64,000 nt of DNA from assembly GCF_015351395.1 (NCBI RefSeq), contig NZ_JADKPV010000009.1, forward strand, positions 1-64,000, in the 5' to 3' direction. The position numbers and the translations under genes were made by a program. The stretch's first letter is position 1; each line of letters begins with the position of its first letter. Shown here in pieces: positions 18,600 to 32,662 of this stretch. The notes below the pieces were generated by a model. The model did not search any database and had not been told where the DNA came from. It saw only the letters and a list, made by a program, of their open reading frames with translations. The stretch comes from Savagea serpentis (GTDB lineage: Bacteria; Bacillota; Bacilli; Bacillales_A; Planococcaceae).

Positions 18600-19298
18600 A
18601 TGTATGAGAAAAATTGGCGTCATTTATTTAAATTAGACCCAGCCAAGCCTTTAACGGATGAGGCTTTAGAGAAAATAGCAGAATCAGGAACAGACGCGAT
18701 TGTCGTAGGAGGAACAGATGGCATAACACTTGAAAATGTGCTCGATTTACTCGCGCGTATTCGACGTTTTTCAGTGCCTGTCATTTTAGAAGTGTCAACG
18801 ATTGAATCTGTCTCGCTCGGATTCGATTTTTATTTTATCCCGACTGTTTTAAATTCAACGAATGTGAAATGGATGAACGGGTTACATCATGAAGCGTTAA
18901 AAGAATATGGTCACTTAATGAATTGGGATGAAGTGCTGACAGAAGGTTATTGCATTATGAATTTAGACTGTAAAGCAGCGAAGCAAGCAGAAGTTCTCAA
19001 GCAGCCGACGGAAGACGATGTTATCGCTTATGCACAAATGGCTGAGCATCTTTTCGGGCTACCTGTCTTTTATTTAGAATATAGCGGTACGTACGGAGAG
19101 CCCGAAATTGTGAAAGAAGCAGCATATCAGCTTCAAAAAACGCGTCTTTTCTATGGCGGTGGCATCGACACGGTAGAGCGCGCGAAAGAAATGGCGCAAT
19201 ATGCAGATACGATTATCGTCGGAAATGTCGTCTATACCGACTTAAAAGAAGCATTGCGCACAGTTAACGCTGTAAAAGAAACTGCAAAAATTGTATAA
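18600..19298 (+). CDS. pcrB: Heptaprenylglyceryl phosphate synthase
   Basis: PcrB is a TIM-barrel prenyltransferase joining heptaprenyl diphosphate to glycerol-1-phosphate, giving an archaeal-type ether lipid precursor in Bacilli. The 232 residues match B. subtilis Pcr[77 protein letters not shown] and the phosphate-binding [14 protein letters not shown]. The ribosome site is weak. It lies 33 bases before pcrA, as in B. subtilis. Confidence 0.94.
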   Translation: MYEKNWRHLFKLDPAKPLTDEALEKIAESGTDAIVVGGTDGITLENVLDLLARIRRFSVPVILEVSTIESVSLGFDFYFIPTVLNSTNVKWMNGLHHEALKEYGHLMNWDEVLTEGYCIMNLDCKAAKQAEVLKQPTEDDVIAYAQMAEHLFGLPVFYLEYSGTYGEPEIVKEAAYQLQKTRLFYGGGIDTVERAKEMAQYADTIIVGNVVYTDLKEALRTVNAVKETAKIV

Positions 19299-19331
19299 TA
19301 GAACAAATGTTCTAAAAGAGGTGGGATAACA

Positions 19332-24708
<5,377 letters not shown>

Positions 24709-24779
24709 TGTGAAATGGCAACTTTTCACGTTACAAAAACGATGTTATGATAGGTAGAGTACAAGATAGGAGGCGCATT

Positions 24780-25067
24780 ATGTCAAACTTTACAAAAGAA
24801 GATGTTCAATACTTTGCAGACTTCGCACGTCTCGCATTAACAGAAGAAGAAAAAGCAGCGTATGCAGAGCAACTACAACAAATGGTTGAACTTACAGCAA
24901 AGTTGAAAGATGTTAATACGGAAGGTGTCGCACCGATGACACATCCATTACATCGCGTGAACGTATTACGTGAAGATAAGCCAGCAGACTTATTAGACCG
25001 TGAAGAAATGTTGAAAAACGTTCCAGAACATGAAGACGGCATGATTCAAGTACCGAATACATTTTAA
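24780..25067 (+). CDS. gatC: Asp-tRNA(Asn)/Glu-tRNA(Gln) amidotransferase subunit C
   Basis: The small subunit that stabilises GatA in the GatCAB complex, which makes Gln-tRNA(Gln) (and Asn-tRNA) from misacylated tRNA. The 95 residues include DVQYFADFARLALTEEEK, EGVAPMTHPLHRVNVLREDKP and a C-terminal MIQVPNTF. The start is ATG 24780 after AGGAGG. It is first in gatCAB, 20 bases before gatA. Confidence 0.96.
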   Translation: MSNFTKEDVQYFADFARLALTEEEKAAYAEQLQQMVELTAKLKDVNTEGVAPMTHPLHRVNVLREDKPADLLDREEMLKNVPEHEDGMIQVPNTF

Positions 25068-25087
25068 ACGAGGAGGATCCTTGAAAG

Positions 25088-26551
25088 ATGAGCTTAATGA
25101 AAAAATCGGTGATTGAACTTCAATCACTCATTCAAAATAAAGAAGTTTCTGTTAAGGAATTAACGGAAGCAGCACTCGCTCAAACGGAGAGTGTAGAAGA
25201 AGAAGTACAAGCCTTCATCACAGTGACGAAAGAAGAAGCACTCACTCGCGCAGAAGAGCTCGACAATGCGGATTCAAAAGAAGGAGCACTGTTCGGTATT
25301 CCAGCAGGAATTAAAGACAATATTGTAACGAAAGATATTACGACAACGTGCGCAAGCAAAATGTTAGAAAACTTCGTACCTGTTTATGATGCGACCGTCG
25401 TGACAAAATTGAACGAAGCGGGTGCAGTATCACTCGGTAAATTAAATTTAGATGAGTTCGCAATGGGTTCAACGACAGAAACATCCGCGATGAAACAGAC
25501 GCGCAACCCATGGAATACTGCGAAAGTTCCAGGAGGTTCTTCAGGTGGTTCTGCAGCAGCAGTAGCAGCGAATGAAGTAGCATTCGCACTCGGAACAGAT
25601 ACAGGTGGTTCTGTCCGTCAACCTGCAGCATTTTGTGGAATCGTCGGTATGAAGCCGACTTACGGACGTGTGTCACGTCTCGGTCTCGTAGCATTCGCTT
25701 CATCATTTGACCAAATCGGTCCGATGACAAAAACAGTTGCAGACAATGCGCTCGTTTTACAAACGATTGCAGGAGAAGACCGTTATGACACGACATCAGC
25801 AACTGAAGAAGTACCGAACTATGTGGCGCAATTAGAGGGCAACTTAAAAGGACTCAAAATCGCAATGCCGAAAGAATTTTTCGGTGAAGGTCTCGACCCA
25901 CAAGTAAAAGAAAAAGTAGAAGAAGCGATTAAGCAATTAGAAGCACTCGGCGCAACGGTAGACGAAGTGTCAATTCCACATGTCGTTTACGGTGCAGAAA
26001 TGTATGCGGTGATCGCTTATGCGGAAGCTTCATCAAACTTAGCGCGTTATGACGGTATTCATTTCGGTTACCGTTCACCAAATGCGAAGAACTTAGACGA
26101 AGTGTACACGATGTCACGTGCGGAAGCATTCGGTCCAGAAGTGAAAAAACGTATTTTATTCGGCACATACGCTTTAAGTGCAGAACATCATGATCCATTG
26201 TTCGTACAAGCACAAAAAGTGCGCGCGCGCATGACAGAAGACGTTCAAAATGTTTTGAATGAGTACGATATTATCGTAGGTCCATCCGCGGCAAGTGTCG
26301 CTTATGATTTCAAAGCGCAAGCTGATCCGGCACGTTCACGCATGGATGATATTTTAGCAACGCCAGCGAACTTAGCAGGCATTCCAGCACTTAGCGTTCC
26401 TTGTGGATTCGTTGATGGTTTACCCGTTGGTTTACAATTGATGGGTAAACATTTCGATGAGTTGACATTATATCAAGTCGCTCATGCTTACGAGCAAACG
26501 ACGAAGTTTTATGAGCAACAACCACAATTAGCAGGAGGTGCGAACGCATGA
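25088..26551 (+). CDS. gatA: Asp-tRNA(Asn)/Glu-tRNA(Gln) amidotransferase subunit A
   Basis: The amidase-signature glutaminase of GatCAB, 487 residues. The catalytic triad is readable: Lys in [11 protein letters not shown], the first Ser in [14 protein letters not shown] and the nucleophile Ser in [12 protein letters not shown]. Downstream [21 protein letters not shown] and [10 protein letters not shown] are typical. AGGAGG precedes ATG 25088. It overlaps gatB by four bases (ATGA). Confidence 0.97.
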   Translation: MSLMKKSVIELQSLIQNKEVSVKELTEAALAQTESVEEEVQAFITVTKEEALTRAEELDNADSKEGALFGIPAGIKDNIVTKDITTTCASKMLENFVPVYDATVVTKLNEAGAVSLGKLNLDEFAMGSTTETSAMKQTRNPWNTAKVPGGSSGGSAAAVAANEVAFALGTDTGGSVRQPAAFCGIVGMKPTYGRVSRLGLVAFASSFDQIGPMTKTVADNALVLQTIAGEDRYDTTSATEEVPNYVAQLEGNLKGLKIAMPKEFFGEGLDPQVKEKVEEAIKQLEALGATVDEVSIPHVVYGAEMYAVIAYAEASSNLARYDGIHFGYRSPNAKNLDEVYTMSRAEAFGPEVKKRILFGTYALSAEHHDPLFVQAQKVRARMTEDVQNVLNEYDIIVGPSAASVAYDFKAQADPARSRMDDILATPANLAGIPALSVPCGFVDGLPVGLQLMGKHFDELTLYQVAHAYEQTTKFYEQQPQLAGGANA

Positions 26552-27975
26552 ATTTCGAAACAATTGTAGGACTTGAAGTTCACGTTGAATTAAAAACAGA
26601 TACGAAAATTTTCTCACCAGCACCTGCACATTTCGGTGCTGAACCGAATACGAATATTAACATTACAGATTTAGCATACCCAGGTGTGCTTCCTGTGTTG
26701 AATACGCGTGCGATCGATTATGGAATGAAAGCGGCACTCGCGTTGAACTGTGAAATTTCTCGCGAGCAACATTTCGACCGTAAACATTATTTCTACCCAG
26801 ACAATCCGAAAGCGTATCAAATTACACAAGATGAGCGCCCGATCGGTGTCGGCGGTTATGTCGATATCGAAGTCGACGGTGTGAAAAAGCGCATCCGCCT
26901 TCACCATATTCACTTAGAAGAAGACGCAGGTAAATTAACACACGGACCAGGATACTCTCTCGTAGACTTAAACCGTCAAGGAACACCTTTAATCGAGATT
27001 GTAACAGAAGCGGACATTCGCTCCGCAGATGAAGCGTATGCGTTTTTAGAAAAATTAAAAGCAATCATTCAATATACGGGCGTTTCTGACGTACGTATGG
27101 AAGAAGGTTCACTTCGTTGTGATGCGAATATTTCGATTCGTCCATACGGTCAAGAAGGATTCAACACGAAGACAGAATTGAAAAACTTAAACTCATTCAA
27201 CTTCGTCCGTCGCGGAATTGAGCGAGAAGTACAACGTCAAATCGAAGTCGTTACAGCGGGTGGAGAAATCCAATCTGAAACACGTCGTTACGACGAGGCG
27301 ACAGGTGAAACGACGCTCATGCGTATTAAAGGGAGCGCCGACGACTACCGTTTCATCAATGATCCAGACTTAGCGGAAGTACATGTTGACGAAGAATGGA
27401 TTGAGCGCGTACGTGCAGAAATTCCAGAACTTCCAGATGCTCGTCAACAACGTTACGTAGAAGAGTATGACCTTCCAGCATACGATGCGATGGTTTTAAC
27501 ATTGACGAAAGAAATGTCAGATTTCTTCGATGCGACAGTAAAAGCAGGAGCTGACCCGAAACTTGCATCAAACTGGTTAATGGGTGATGTTTCAGCATAC
27601 TTAAATAAAGAACAAATCGAATTACACGATACGAAATTAACGCCTGAAAACTTAGCGAGCATGGTGAAATTAATTTCAGACGGTACGATTTCTTCAAAAA
27701 TCGCGAAAAAAGTATTCCAAGAGCTCGTCACAAATGGTGGAGATGCAAATAAAATTGTGAAGGAAAAAGGAATGATTCAAATTTCTGATCCAGAGCAATT
27801 GTTAGCATTTGTTACAGAAGCGCTCGACAATAACGAACAATCCATCATTGACTTCAAAGAAGGTAAAAATCGAGCAGTCGGATTCCTCGTTGGCCAAGTG
27901 ATGAAATTATCAAAAGGTCAAGCGAACCCACAACTCGTCAACAAGATTTTAATGGAAGAAATTCAAAAACGATAA
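26548..27975 (+). CDS. gatB: Asp-tRNA(Asn)/Glu-tRNA(Gln) amidotransferase subunit B
   Basis: The tRNA-binding kinase subunit of GatCAB that activates the misacylated residue with ATP. The 475 residues begin with [16 protein letters not shown], keep [45 protein letters not shown] and [13 protein letters not shown], and end in the YqeY-like tail ([16 protein letters not shown]). It is the last gene of the operon. Confidence 0.97.
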   Translation: MNFETIVGLEVHVELKTDTKIFSPAPAHFGAEPNTNINITDLAYPGVLPVLNTRAIDYGMKAALALNCEISREQHFDRKHYFYPDNPKAYQITQDERPIGVGGYVDIEVDGVKKRIRLHHIHLEEDAGKLTHGPGYSLVDLNRQGTPLIEIVTEADIRSADEAYAFLEKLKAIIQYTGVSDVRMEEGSLRCDANISIRPYGQEGFNTKTELKNLNSFNFVRRGIEREVQRQIEVVTAGGEIQSETRRYDEATGETTLMRIKGSADDYRFINDPDLAEVHVDEEWIERVRAEIPELPDARQQRYVEEYDLPAYDAMVLTLTKEMSDFFDATVKAGADPKLASNWLMGDVSAYLNKEQIELHDTKLTPENLASMVKLISDGTISSKIAKKVFQELVTNGGDANKIVKEKGMIQISDPEQLLAFVTEALDNNEQSIIDFKEGKNRAVGFLVGQVMKLSKGQANPQLVNKILMEEIQKR

Positions 27976-27979
27976 GACT

Positions 27980-28013
27980 AAAAGAAACACCCAGTGCGCT
28001 GGGTGTTTCTTTC
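27980..28013 (+). terminator. Terminator of gatCAB
   Basis: AAAGAAACACCCAG (27981-27994) pairs perfectly with CTGGGTGTTTCTTT (27999-28012) around TGCG. The T-run is only TTT, partly in the stem. The next gene begins just behind it. Confidence 0.8.
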
Positions 28014-28030
28014 AAATGGAGGAAAATCGA

Positions 28031-28585
28031 ATGACCATTGAACGTCAATTTTTTGAAAAAGGTATTTCATTACAAATGTATATGGAACAGATGACGGAGA
28101 AAAAAGAAGAGAGTGCAAAGATTTATCAAACGTTTCAATTGCCAAAAGCTGCGCATTATTACGAAGCGTTCCGTCCGAAATCTCAAAATGTGTTAGTCAT
28201 CACGGAAGACTGGTGCGGGGATGCGATGATGAACAATGCAATTTTGCGTCATTTAGGCGAAGTGTACAACCTTGATATTCGCATCGCTTACCGAGATGCA
28301 GACACGACGTTAATTGATCGCCATTTAACGAATGGTGGACGCTCGATTCCAATTTATTTATTGTTAGATGACGAAGGAGAAGTGCTCGGAAAATGGGGAC
28401 CACGTGCGCAAACGATTCAGCGTGATGTGACACAAACGATGAGCCGTTTACCTGAAAAGAATGATCCGAATTTCGAGCAACAGCGTTCAGAAGCGGTTCA
28501 ACTATTGACGACACAATATCAAGAAAATCGTGATTACTGGTTGGCGGTTCATGATGAATTAGTGATGTGGCTTACTAAGGGATAG
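28031..28585 (+). CDS. Thioredoxin-fold family protein with a WCGD motif
   Basis: A 184-residue cytosolic protein. VLVITEDWCGDAMMNNAILR (about 60-80) resembles the Thioredoxin_9-type family found in many Bacilli, where a single active-site cysteine (WCGD instead of WCGPC) follows a beta strand; SIPIYLLLDDEGEVLGKWGPR supplies the cis-proline strand. With only one cysteine, a dithiol reductase role is doubtful. Start is ATG 28031 after GGAGG; ATG 28016 precedes the ribosome site. It lies between gatB and dgkB. Confidence 0.75.
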   Translation: MTIERQFFEKGISLQMYMEQMTEKKEESAKIYQTFQLPKAAHYYEAFRPKSQNVLVITEDWCGDAMMNNAILRHLGEVYNLDIRIAYRDADTTLIDRHLTNGGRSIPIYLLLDDEGEVLGKWGPRAQTIQRDVTQTMSRLPEKNDPNFEQQRSEAVQLLTTQYQENRDYWLAVHDELVMWLTKG

Positions 28586-28647
28586 GAACATTTTGAAGCG
28601 TGGAACGTTATCATTACAGTAAATGACGATGAGAAAGAAGGAAAGAT

Positions 28648-29559
28648 ATGAAACGTGCACGATTAATTTACAACCCGACTTCTGGTCGTGAAATCATACG
28701 TAAACATTTGGCCGCGGTTTTAGAAAAGTTAGAACGCGGTGGCTATGAAACGAGTACGCATGCGACGACATGCGAAGGCGATGCCAAGAGCGCAGCAGAA
28801 TGGGCGGTAGAGCGAGGGTATGATGTCATCATTGCTGCAGGAGGCGATGGAACATTAAATGAAGTGGTCGCCGGTATTTCTCATTTTGACACTCGCCCTA
28901 AAATCGGGCTCATTCCAACAGGAACGACAAATGATTTTGCGCGCGCTTTACATATCCCGCGTGAAATTGAAGAAGCGGTCGATATTATTGTAGACGGCCA
29001 TTCATTGCCTGTGGATGTCGGTTTAATGAATGGCGAACGCCATTTCATTAATATCGCAGGGGGCGGGAGAATTACGGAACTCACCTACGAAGTCCCAATT
29101 AAATTAAAAACAATGCTCGGTCAACTTGCTTACTATTTAAAAGGGATTGAAATGTTGCCTTCCATTCATGCGAGTCATGTACACATTGAATACGATGGGG
29201 AAGTGTTCGATGAAGAAGCGATGTTATTTTTAGTAGGATTAACGAATTCGATTGGCGGATTTGAAAAGTTAGCGCCAGGTGCGAGCATTAATGATGGGAA
29301 ATTCACACTGCTCATTTTGCGTAAATGTAATGTCGCTGAATTTATTCGCGTGGCGACGAATGCGTTACGAGGAGAACATTTAAATGACCCACTCGTCATC
29401 CACGCGCGCGCGTCATCAATTCAAGTACATTCAAATGATGAAGTATTGTTAAATTTAGACGGTGAATATGGAGGAAAGCTCCCTGCAACTTTCGATAACT
29501 TAGAACGCCATATTGAAATATTCGCTCCACTTCTGGCAATTGAACAACATACCAAATAG
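28648..29559 (+). CDS. dgkB: Diacylglycerol kinase (lipid recycling)
   Basis: DgkB phosphorylates diacylglycerol released during lipoteichoic acid synthesis. The 303 residues show RLIYNPTSGRE, the nucleotide motif AAGGDGTLNEVVAGI, LIPTGTTNDFARAL, PVDVGLMNGERHFINIAGGG and LLNLDGEYGGKLP. ATG 28648 follows GAAGGAAAG. Its position before rlmCD matches B. subtilis. A terminator follows. Confidence 0.94.
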   Translation: MKRARLIYNPTSGREIIRKHLAAVLEKLERGGYETSTHATTCEGDAKSAAEWAVERGYDVIIAAGGDGTLNEVVAGISHFDTRPKIGLIPTGTTNDFARALHIPREIEEAVDIIVDGHSLPVDVGLMNGERHFINIAGGGRITELTYEVPIKLKTMLGQLAYYLKGIEMLPSIHASHVHIEYDGEVFDEEAMLFLVGLTNSIGGFEKLAPGASINDGKFTLLILRKCNVAEFIRVATNALRGEHLNDPLVIHARASSIQVHSNDEVLLNLDGEYGGKLPATFDNLERHIEIFAPLLAIEQHTK

Positions 29560-29566
29560 AAGAAAT

Positions 29567-29607
29567 GCCGTATGGACAACGATCGAGTCGGTTCAGACGG
29601 CTTTTTT
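29567..29607 (+). terminator. Terminator of dgkB
   Basis: GCCGT at 29567-29571 pairs with ACGGC just before a run of six T. A second 5-bp helix continues inward after one mismatch. The inner loop is long, so strength is moderate. Confidence 0.65.
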
Positions 29608-29776
29608 CTTTCCGCTCACTTGTTAAAAAAGAATCGACAGAAACGCATAAACATCGCTTCTTTCTCTCGAACGAACATGATACACTACATTTAATTACAA
29701 TAATGAAAAGCGAAGCAAGAAAAATTAGTTGTTCTTGCTGGAATCATCATTCGGTAAATTTTGAGGAGGAACGTAC

Positions 29777-31141
29777 GTGTCATTTGTAGTACATAAAAAC
29801 GAACAGCATATCGTGAATATTGTAGATTTAACTTCAGAAGGTCACGGAGTCGCTAAAATCGAGCATTATCCGATTTTTATTCCAGGTGCACTTGTCGGAG
29901 AAAAAGTAGAAATTAAAATTGTAAAAACATTAAAGAAATATGGTTTTGGAAAATTACTCACGATTCTTGAAGAGAGTCAGGACCGAGTAGAGCCACCTTG
30001 TCCGGTATACGACGCATGTGGTGGCTGTCAAATGCAACATTTATCTTATGAGGCTCAACTTCAACAAAAATGGCAAAACGTACGTCAAACATTAGATCGC
30101 ATTGGACATTTACAACATGTTCCGGTTCATCCTGTGAAAGGAATGAGTGAACCTTGGCGCTACCGCAACAAATCGCAAGTTCCGCTTCAACAACAAGGAG
30201 AGCGTGCCGTGTGGGGATTTTATCGTCCGCGAACTCACGACGTCGTCGAAACATCGGAATGTCTCATTCAGTCGGCACATGCTGATCGTATTTTGAATGG
30301 GATGTTGCCCCATTTGCAACGTTTACAGCTAGAACCATATGACGAACAAACATTAAAAGGAACATTGCGTCACATCGTCGTCCGTGTCGGAGAAGCGACG
30401 GGCCAGTTGATGGTTGTTCTCGTGACGAATGTGCAAAAGTTAGCGAAAGAACGAGAAATCGTCGAACAGTTACTCGAAATTGAACCGACTATTACATCGA
30501 TTGTGCAAAATGTGAATATGAAAAATACGAATGTCATTCTCGGCCACGAATCGACACCGATTTACGGTCCAGCCGTCATTGAAGATGAACTGAATGGCAT
30601 CACATTCGAAATTTCAGCTAATTCGTTTTATCAAGTGAATCGCAAACAGACGGAAGTATTGTATGATCAAGCACTGCAATATGCCGGATTAACAGGCAAA
30701 GAGACAGTCATCGATGCGTATTGTGGCATCGGGACCATCTCCCTTTCTTTAGCGAAACGAGCGAAACATGTATATGGCGTCGAAGTTGTCCCTGCTGCGA
30801 TTGCAGATGCGAAGCGGAATGCGGAGCTAAACGGCATCGAAAACGCAACGTTCTTAGTCGGAAAATCAGAAGAAATCGTCCCGGCATGGTATGCCGAAGG
30901 AAAAAAATTTGACGTTCTCGTCGTCGATCCTCCGCGCAAAGGCTGCGACGCTCAACTGTTAGAAACGATTCTCACATACAAACCAGAACGCGTCGTCTAC
31001 GTATCATGCAACCCGGCCACATTAGCCCGCGACTTAAAAATTTTACACGAAGGCGGCTACAACATAGAAGAAGTACAACCTGTCGACATGTTCGGCCACT
31101 CTACCCATGTGGAATGTGTGGCGTTATTATCTATAGAGTAG
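29777..31141 (+). CDS. rlmCD: 23S rRNA (uracil-C5)-methyltransferase RlmCD
   Basis: RlmCD methylates two uridines of 23S rRNA (U747 and U1939 in E. coli numbering) with SAM. The 454 residues hold an N-terminal TRAM domain (about 10-65), four 4Fe-4S-type cysteines in PPCPVYDACGGCQMQ plus SECLIQS, the SAM motif VIDAYCGIGTISLSLAK, VVDPPRKGCD and the catalytic VSCNPATLARD. GTG 29777 follows GAGGAGG. It is the last gene of the rightward yer cluster. Confidence 0.94.
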   Translation: MSFVVHKNEQHIVNIVDLTSEGHGVAKIEHYPIFIPGALVGEKVEIKIVKTLKKYGFGKLLTILEESQDRVEPPCPVYDACGGCQMQHLSYEAQLQQKWQNVRQTLDRIGHLQHVPVHPVKGMSEPWRYRNKSQVPLQQQGERAVWGFYRPRTHDVVETSECLIQSAHADRILNGMLPHLQRLQLEPYDEQTLKGTLRHIVVRVGEATGQLMVVLVTNVQKLAKEREIVEQLLEIEPTITSIVQNVNMKNTNVILGHESTPIYGPAVIEDELNGITFEISANSFYQVNRKQTEVLYDQALQYAGLTGKETVIDAYCGIGTISLSLAKRAKHVYGVEVVPAAIADAKRNAELNGIENATFLVGKSEEIVPAWYAEGKKFDVLVVDPPRKGCDAQLLETILTYKPERVVYVSCNPATLARDLKILHEGGYNIEEVQPVDMFGHSTHVECVALLSIE

Positions 31142-31304
31142 AAAGAATTACGTCATTTTTGCTTTGAGGGAATGGGTAGTAAGATTTTCATGAAATATAA
31201 GATTCAGTCATGAGAGTTTAGTTGACGGATGGTGCATCTTTTAGTGTTGAGAGAATGAAAAACATGTCGATGCTAGAAAATATTCGACCAACTGGTGAAA
31301 GGAA

Positions 31305-31347
31305 TAAAAAACAACCGAGGAATGTAATCATTCCTCGATTGTTTTTT
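31305..31347 (+). terminator. Bidirectional terminator downstream of rlmCD
   Basis: AAAAACAACCGAGGAATG pairs with CATTCCTCGATTGTTTTTT around TAAT. The run of A upstream gives T on the minus strand, so it can also serve the leftward gene at 31389. The stretch 31142-31304 holds nothing I can identify. Confidence 0.88.
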
Positions 31348-31388
31348 AGTATGGGTACTTCAACAGGCGCATCCTTTAAGTGAATAAA

Positions 31389-31706
31389 TCAAATTCCCGA
31401 ATTACCTGCAATTATTATAAAAGTTGTCCAAAGCAAGCCACAAATCAATAAAATAAAAGTCACGATTCTAAAGATTGACATGCCAAACGCTGGTTCTCTG
31501 TTTTCTATTGTTTTTCTCTTAATTGCTAAGACTAAAAAAACGATCCCGATCAATCCAAGAAAATAAGTCAAAACAACTCCAACCCAATACCAAGTAGAAT
31601 CATTTCCCCAGTATGCCATACTTTGAAATGCACTACTCATTAAAAATACACCTATTGCACATAAAAGCGATAAAAACACGAAAGATTCTTTTTTTATTAA
31701 AGTCAT
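31389..31706 (-). CDS. Small membrane protein of unknown function
   Basis: A 105-residue hydrophobic protein with three probable membrane helices (about 9-28, 38-62 and 77-100) separated by a short basic loop AIKRKTIENREP. I do not recognise a family. GAGGGGA lies upstream of the ATG at 31706. It stands alone on the minus strand beside a SLAP-domain gene, in a more AT-rich patch that looks accessory compared with the core genes on the left. Confidence 0.65.
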   Translation of the reverse strand: MTLIKKESFVFLSLLCAIGVFLMSSAFQSMAYWGNDSTWYWVGVVLTYFLGLIGIVFLVLAIKRKTIENREPAFGMSIFRIVTFILLICGLLWTTFIIIAGNSGI

Positions 31707-31854
31707 ATCATTTCCCCTCGTTTACTTATGCCATAATCTAAACCATTTACTAAATATCTATATTCGTTGTATATAAAGTAGATAAATATTCCTTTTCCAA
31801 TCGCTTATTAAACACGCGATTCTATAAGGGAACAGGCATCTAATGATTGAAATA

Positions 31855-32223
31855 TTAACAGTTCGTCCAATGTAATTGTCCGTGTAGATGTTCGTCATTT
31901 CGCAACATCGTTTTGGAAAAGACGAATGTCCACGGCATGACGCTGTTGGCTGGGATCTCTAGCGTGTACGGAAATTGAGCGGTCGCAATGAGTGTGTTGT
32001 TCGTTTCGTAATTCATTTTAGGTGCTTCGATGCGCAGTATGTGATCGGAAGCGTTTTGGATAAATGTATGAACGGCGATCCCCCCGTCTTTTTTGCGAAC
32101 AGGAAGAATCGGTGAGAACCGTTCATTCGTTTTTGAAGTAGACGTTTCATACGTTTGTTTCCATATGTCTAGGTCGGATTTTGAAAGTTGACGTTCCCAC
32201 GTCGGATGAAATTGAATTTGCAT
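31855..32223 (-). CDS. SLAP-domain-containing protein
   Basis: A 122-residue soluble protein without a signal peptide. The start IQFHPTWERQLSKSDLDIWKQTYE and the end VHTFIQNASDHILRIEAPKM to PANSVMPWTFVFSK fit the SLAP domain of Bacillus proteins linked to S-layer or accessory secretion systems. I know the family only by pattern and no S-layer genes are nearby. The ribosome site is an AAAGGTTGTG stretch ahead of ATG 32223. Confidence 0.7.
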   Translation of the reverse strand: MQIQFHPTWERQLSKSDLDIWKQTYETSTSKTNERFSPILPVRKKDGGIAVHTFIQNASDHILRIEAPKMNYETNNTLIATAQFPYTLEIPANSVMPWTFVFSKTMLRNDEHLHGQLHWTNC

Positions 32224-32269
32224 ATGTACACAACCTTTCGATTAAAATGAATATATCTTAGCATACATG

Positions 32270-32303
32270 AAAAAAGACAAAGTTGATTGTTCAACTTTGT
32301 CTT
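32270..32303 (-). terminator. Terminator of the csbD-like gene
   Basis: TCAACTTTGTCTT and AAGACAAAGTTGA form a 13-bp stem around a four-base loop; on the minus strand a run of T follows. It lies directly behind the stop codon at 32310. Confidence 0.85.
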
Positions 32304-32309
32304 CGTGTA

Positions 32310-32546
32310 TTATTTATTGAATTTTTCTTTCATTTTGTGGGAAAATTCTTCTGTTTTTTCTTTCATTTCATCCGCAGCGTGGCTCGCTTTATCCTTCACA
32401 TCACCAAAAGCTTGTTCCGCTTTCCCTTTTAATTGGTCAAGTTTCCCTTTTGCTTCTGTAGATGAATCGTTCGTCGCTTTCCCAGCGGCTTCTTTCACGT
32501 TTCCTTTTACTTCGTCTGCTGTCCCTTTTACATGTTCTTTATTCAT
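32310..32546 (-). CDS. CsbD-family general stress protein
   Basis: A 78-residue, highly charged, probably disordered protein: KGTADEVKGNVKEAAGKAT, KGKLDQLKGKAEQAFGDVKDKAS and an amphipathic lysine/glutamate-rich tail. The CsbD family is induced by sigma-B in B. subtilis; its molecular role is unknown. A sigma-B-like promoter is visible upstream (32582-32606), which supports the assignment. GGAGG precedes the ATG at 32546. Confidence 0.88.
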   Translation of the reverse strand: MNKEHVKGTADEVKGNVKEAAGKATNDSSTEAKGKLDQLKGKAEQAFGDVKDKASHAADEMKEKTEEFSHKMKEKFNK

Positions 32547-32581
32547 AATATGTAACCTCCAAATGTTTTATTATGATATGT

Positions 32582-32606
32582 TTACCCGAAATAAAATTGT
32601 TCAAAC
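32582..32606 (-). promoter_or_regulatory. Sigma-B-type promoter of the csbD-like gene
   Basis: Read on the minus strand: GTTTGA (32601-32606), 13 bases, GGGTAA (32582-32587). The sigma-B consensus is GTTTAA, 12-15 bases, GGGTAT. It lies about 36 bases upstream of the start codon of a CsbD-family gene, a classical sigma-B target. Confidence 0.72.
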
Positions 32607-32662
32607 ATTTTAGCATTATTTAACGTCTAATAATTGTACAAATAGCAAGGAAGGTGATTGTG

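Noticed and set aside
29565-29789. 74-codon frame downstream of dgkB
   Set aside because: It runs through the dgkB terminator, has no ribosome site or family resemblance and overlaps the rlmCD start.
31142-31304. Gene remnant after rlmCD
   Set aside because: No frame, repeat or recognisable homology could be followed; the stretch is left as unassigned.
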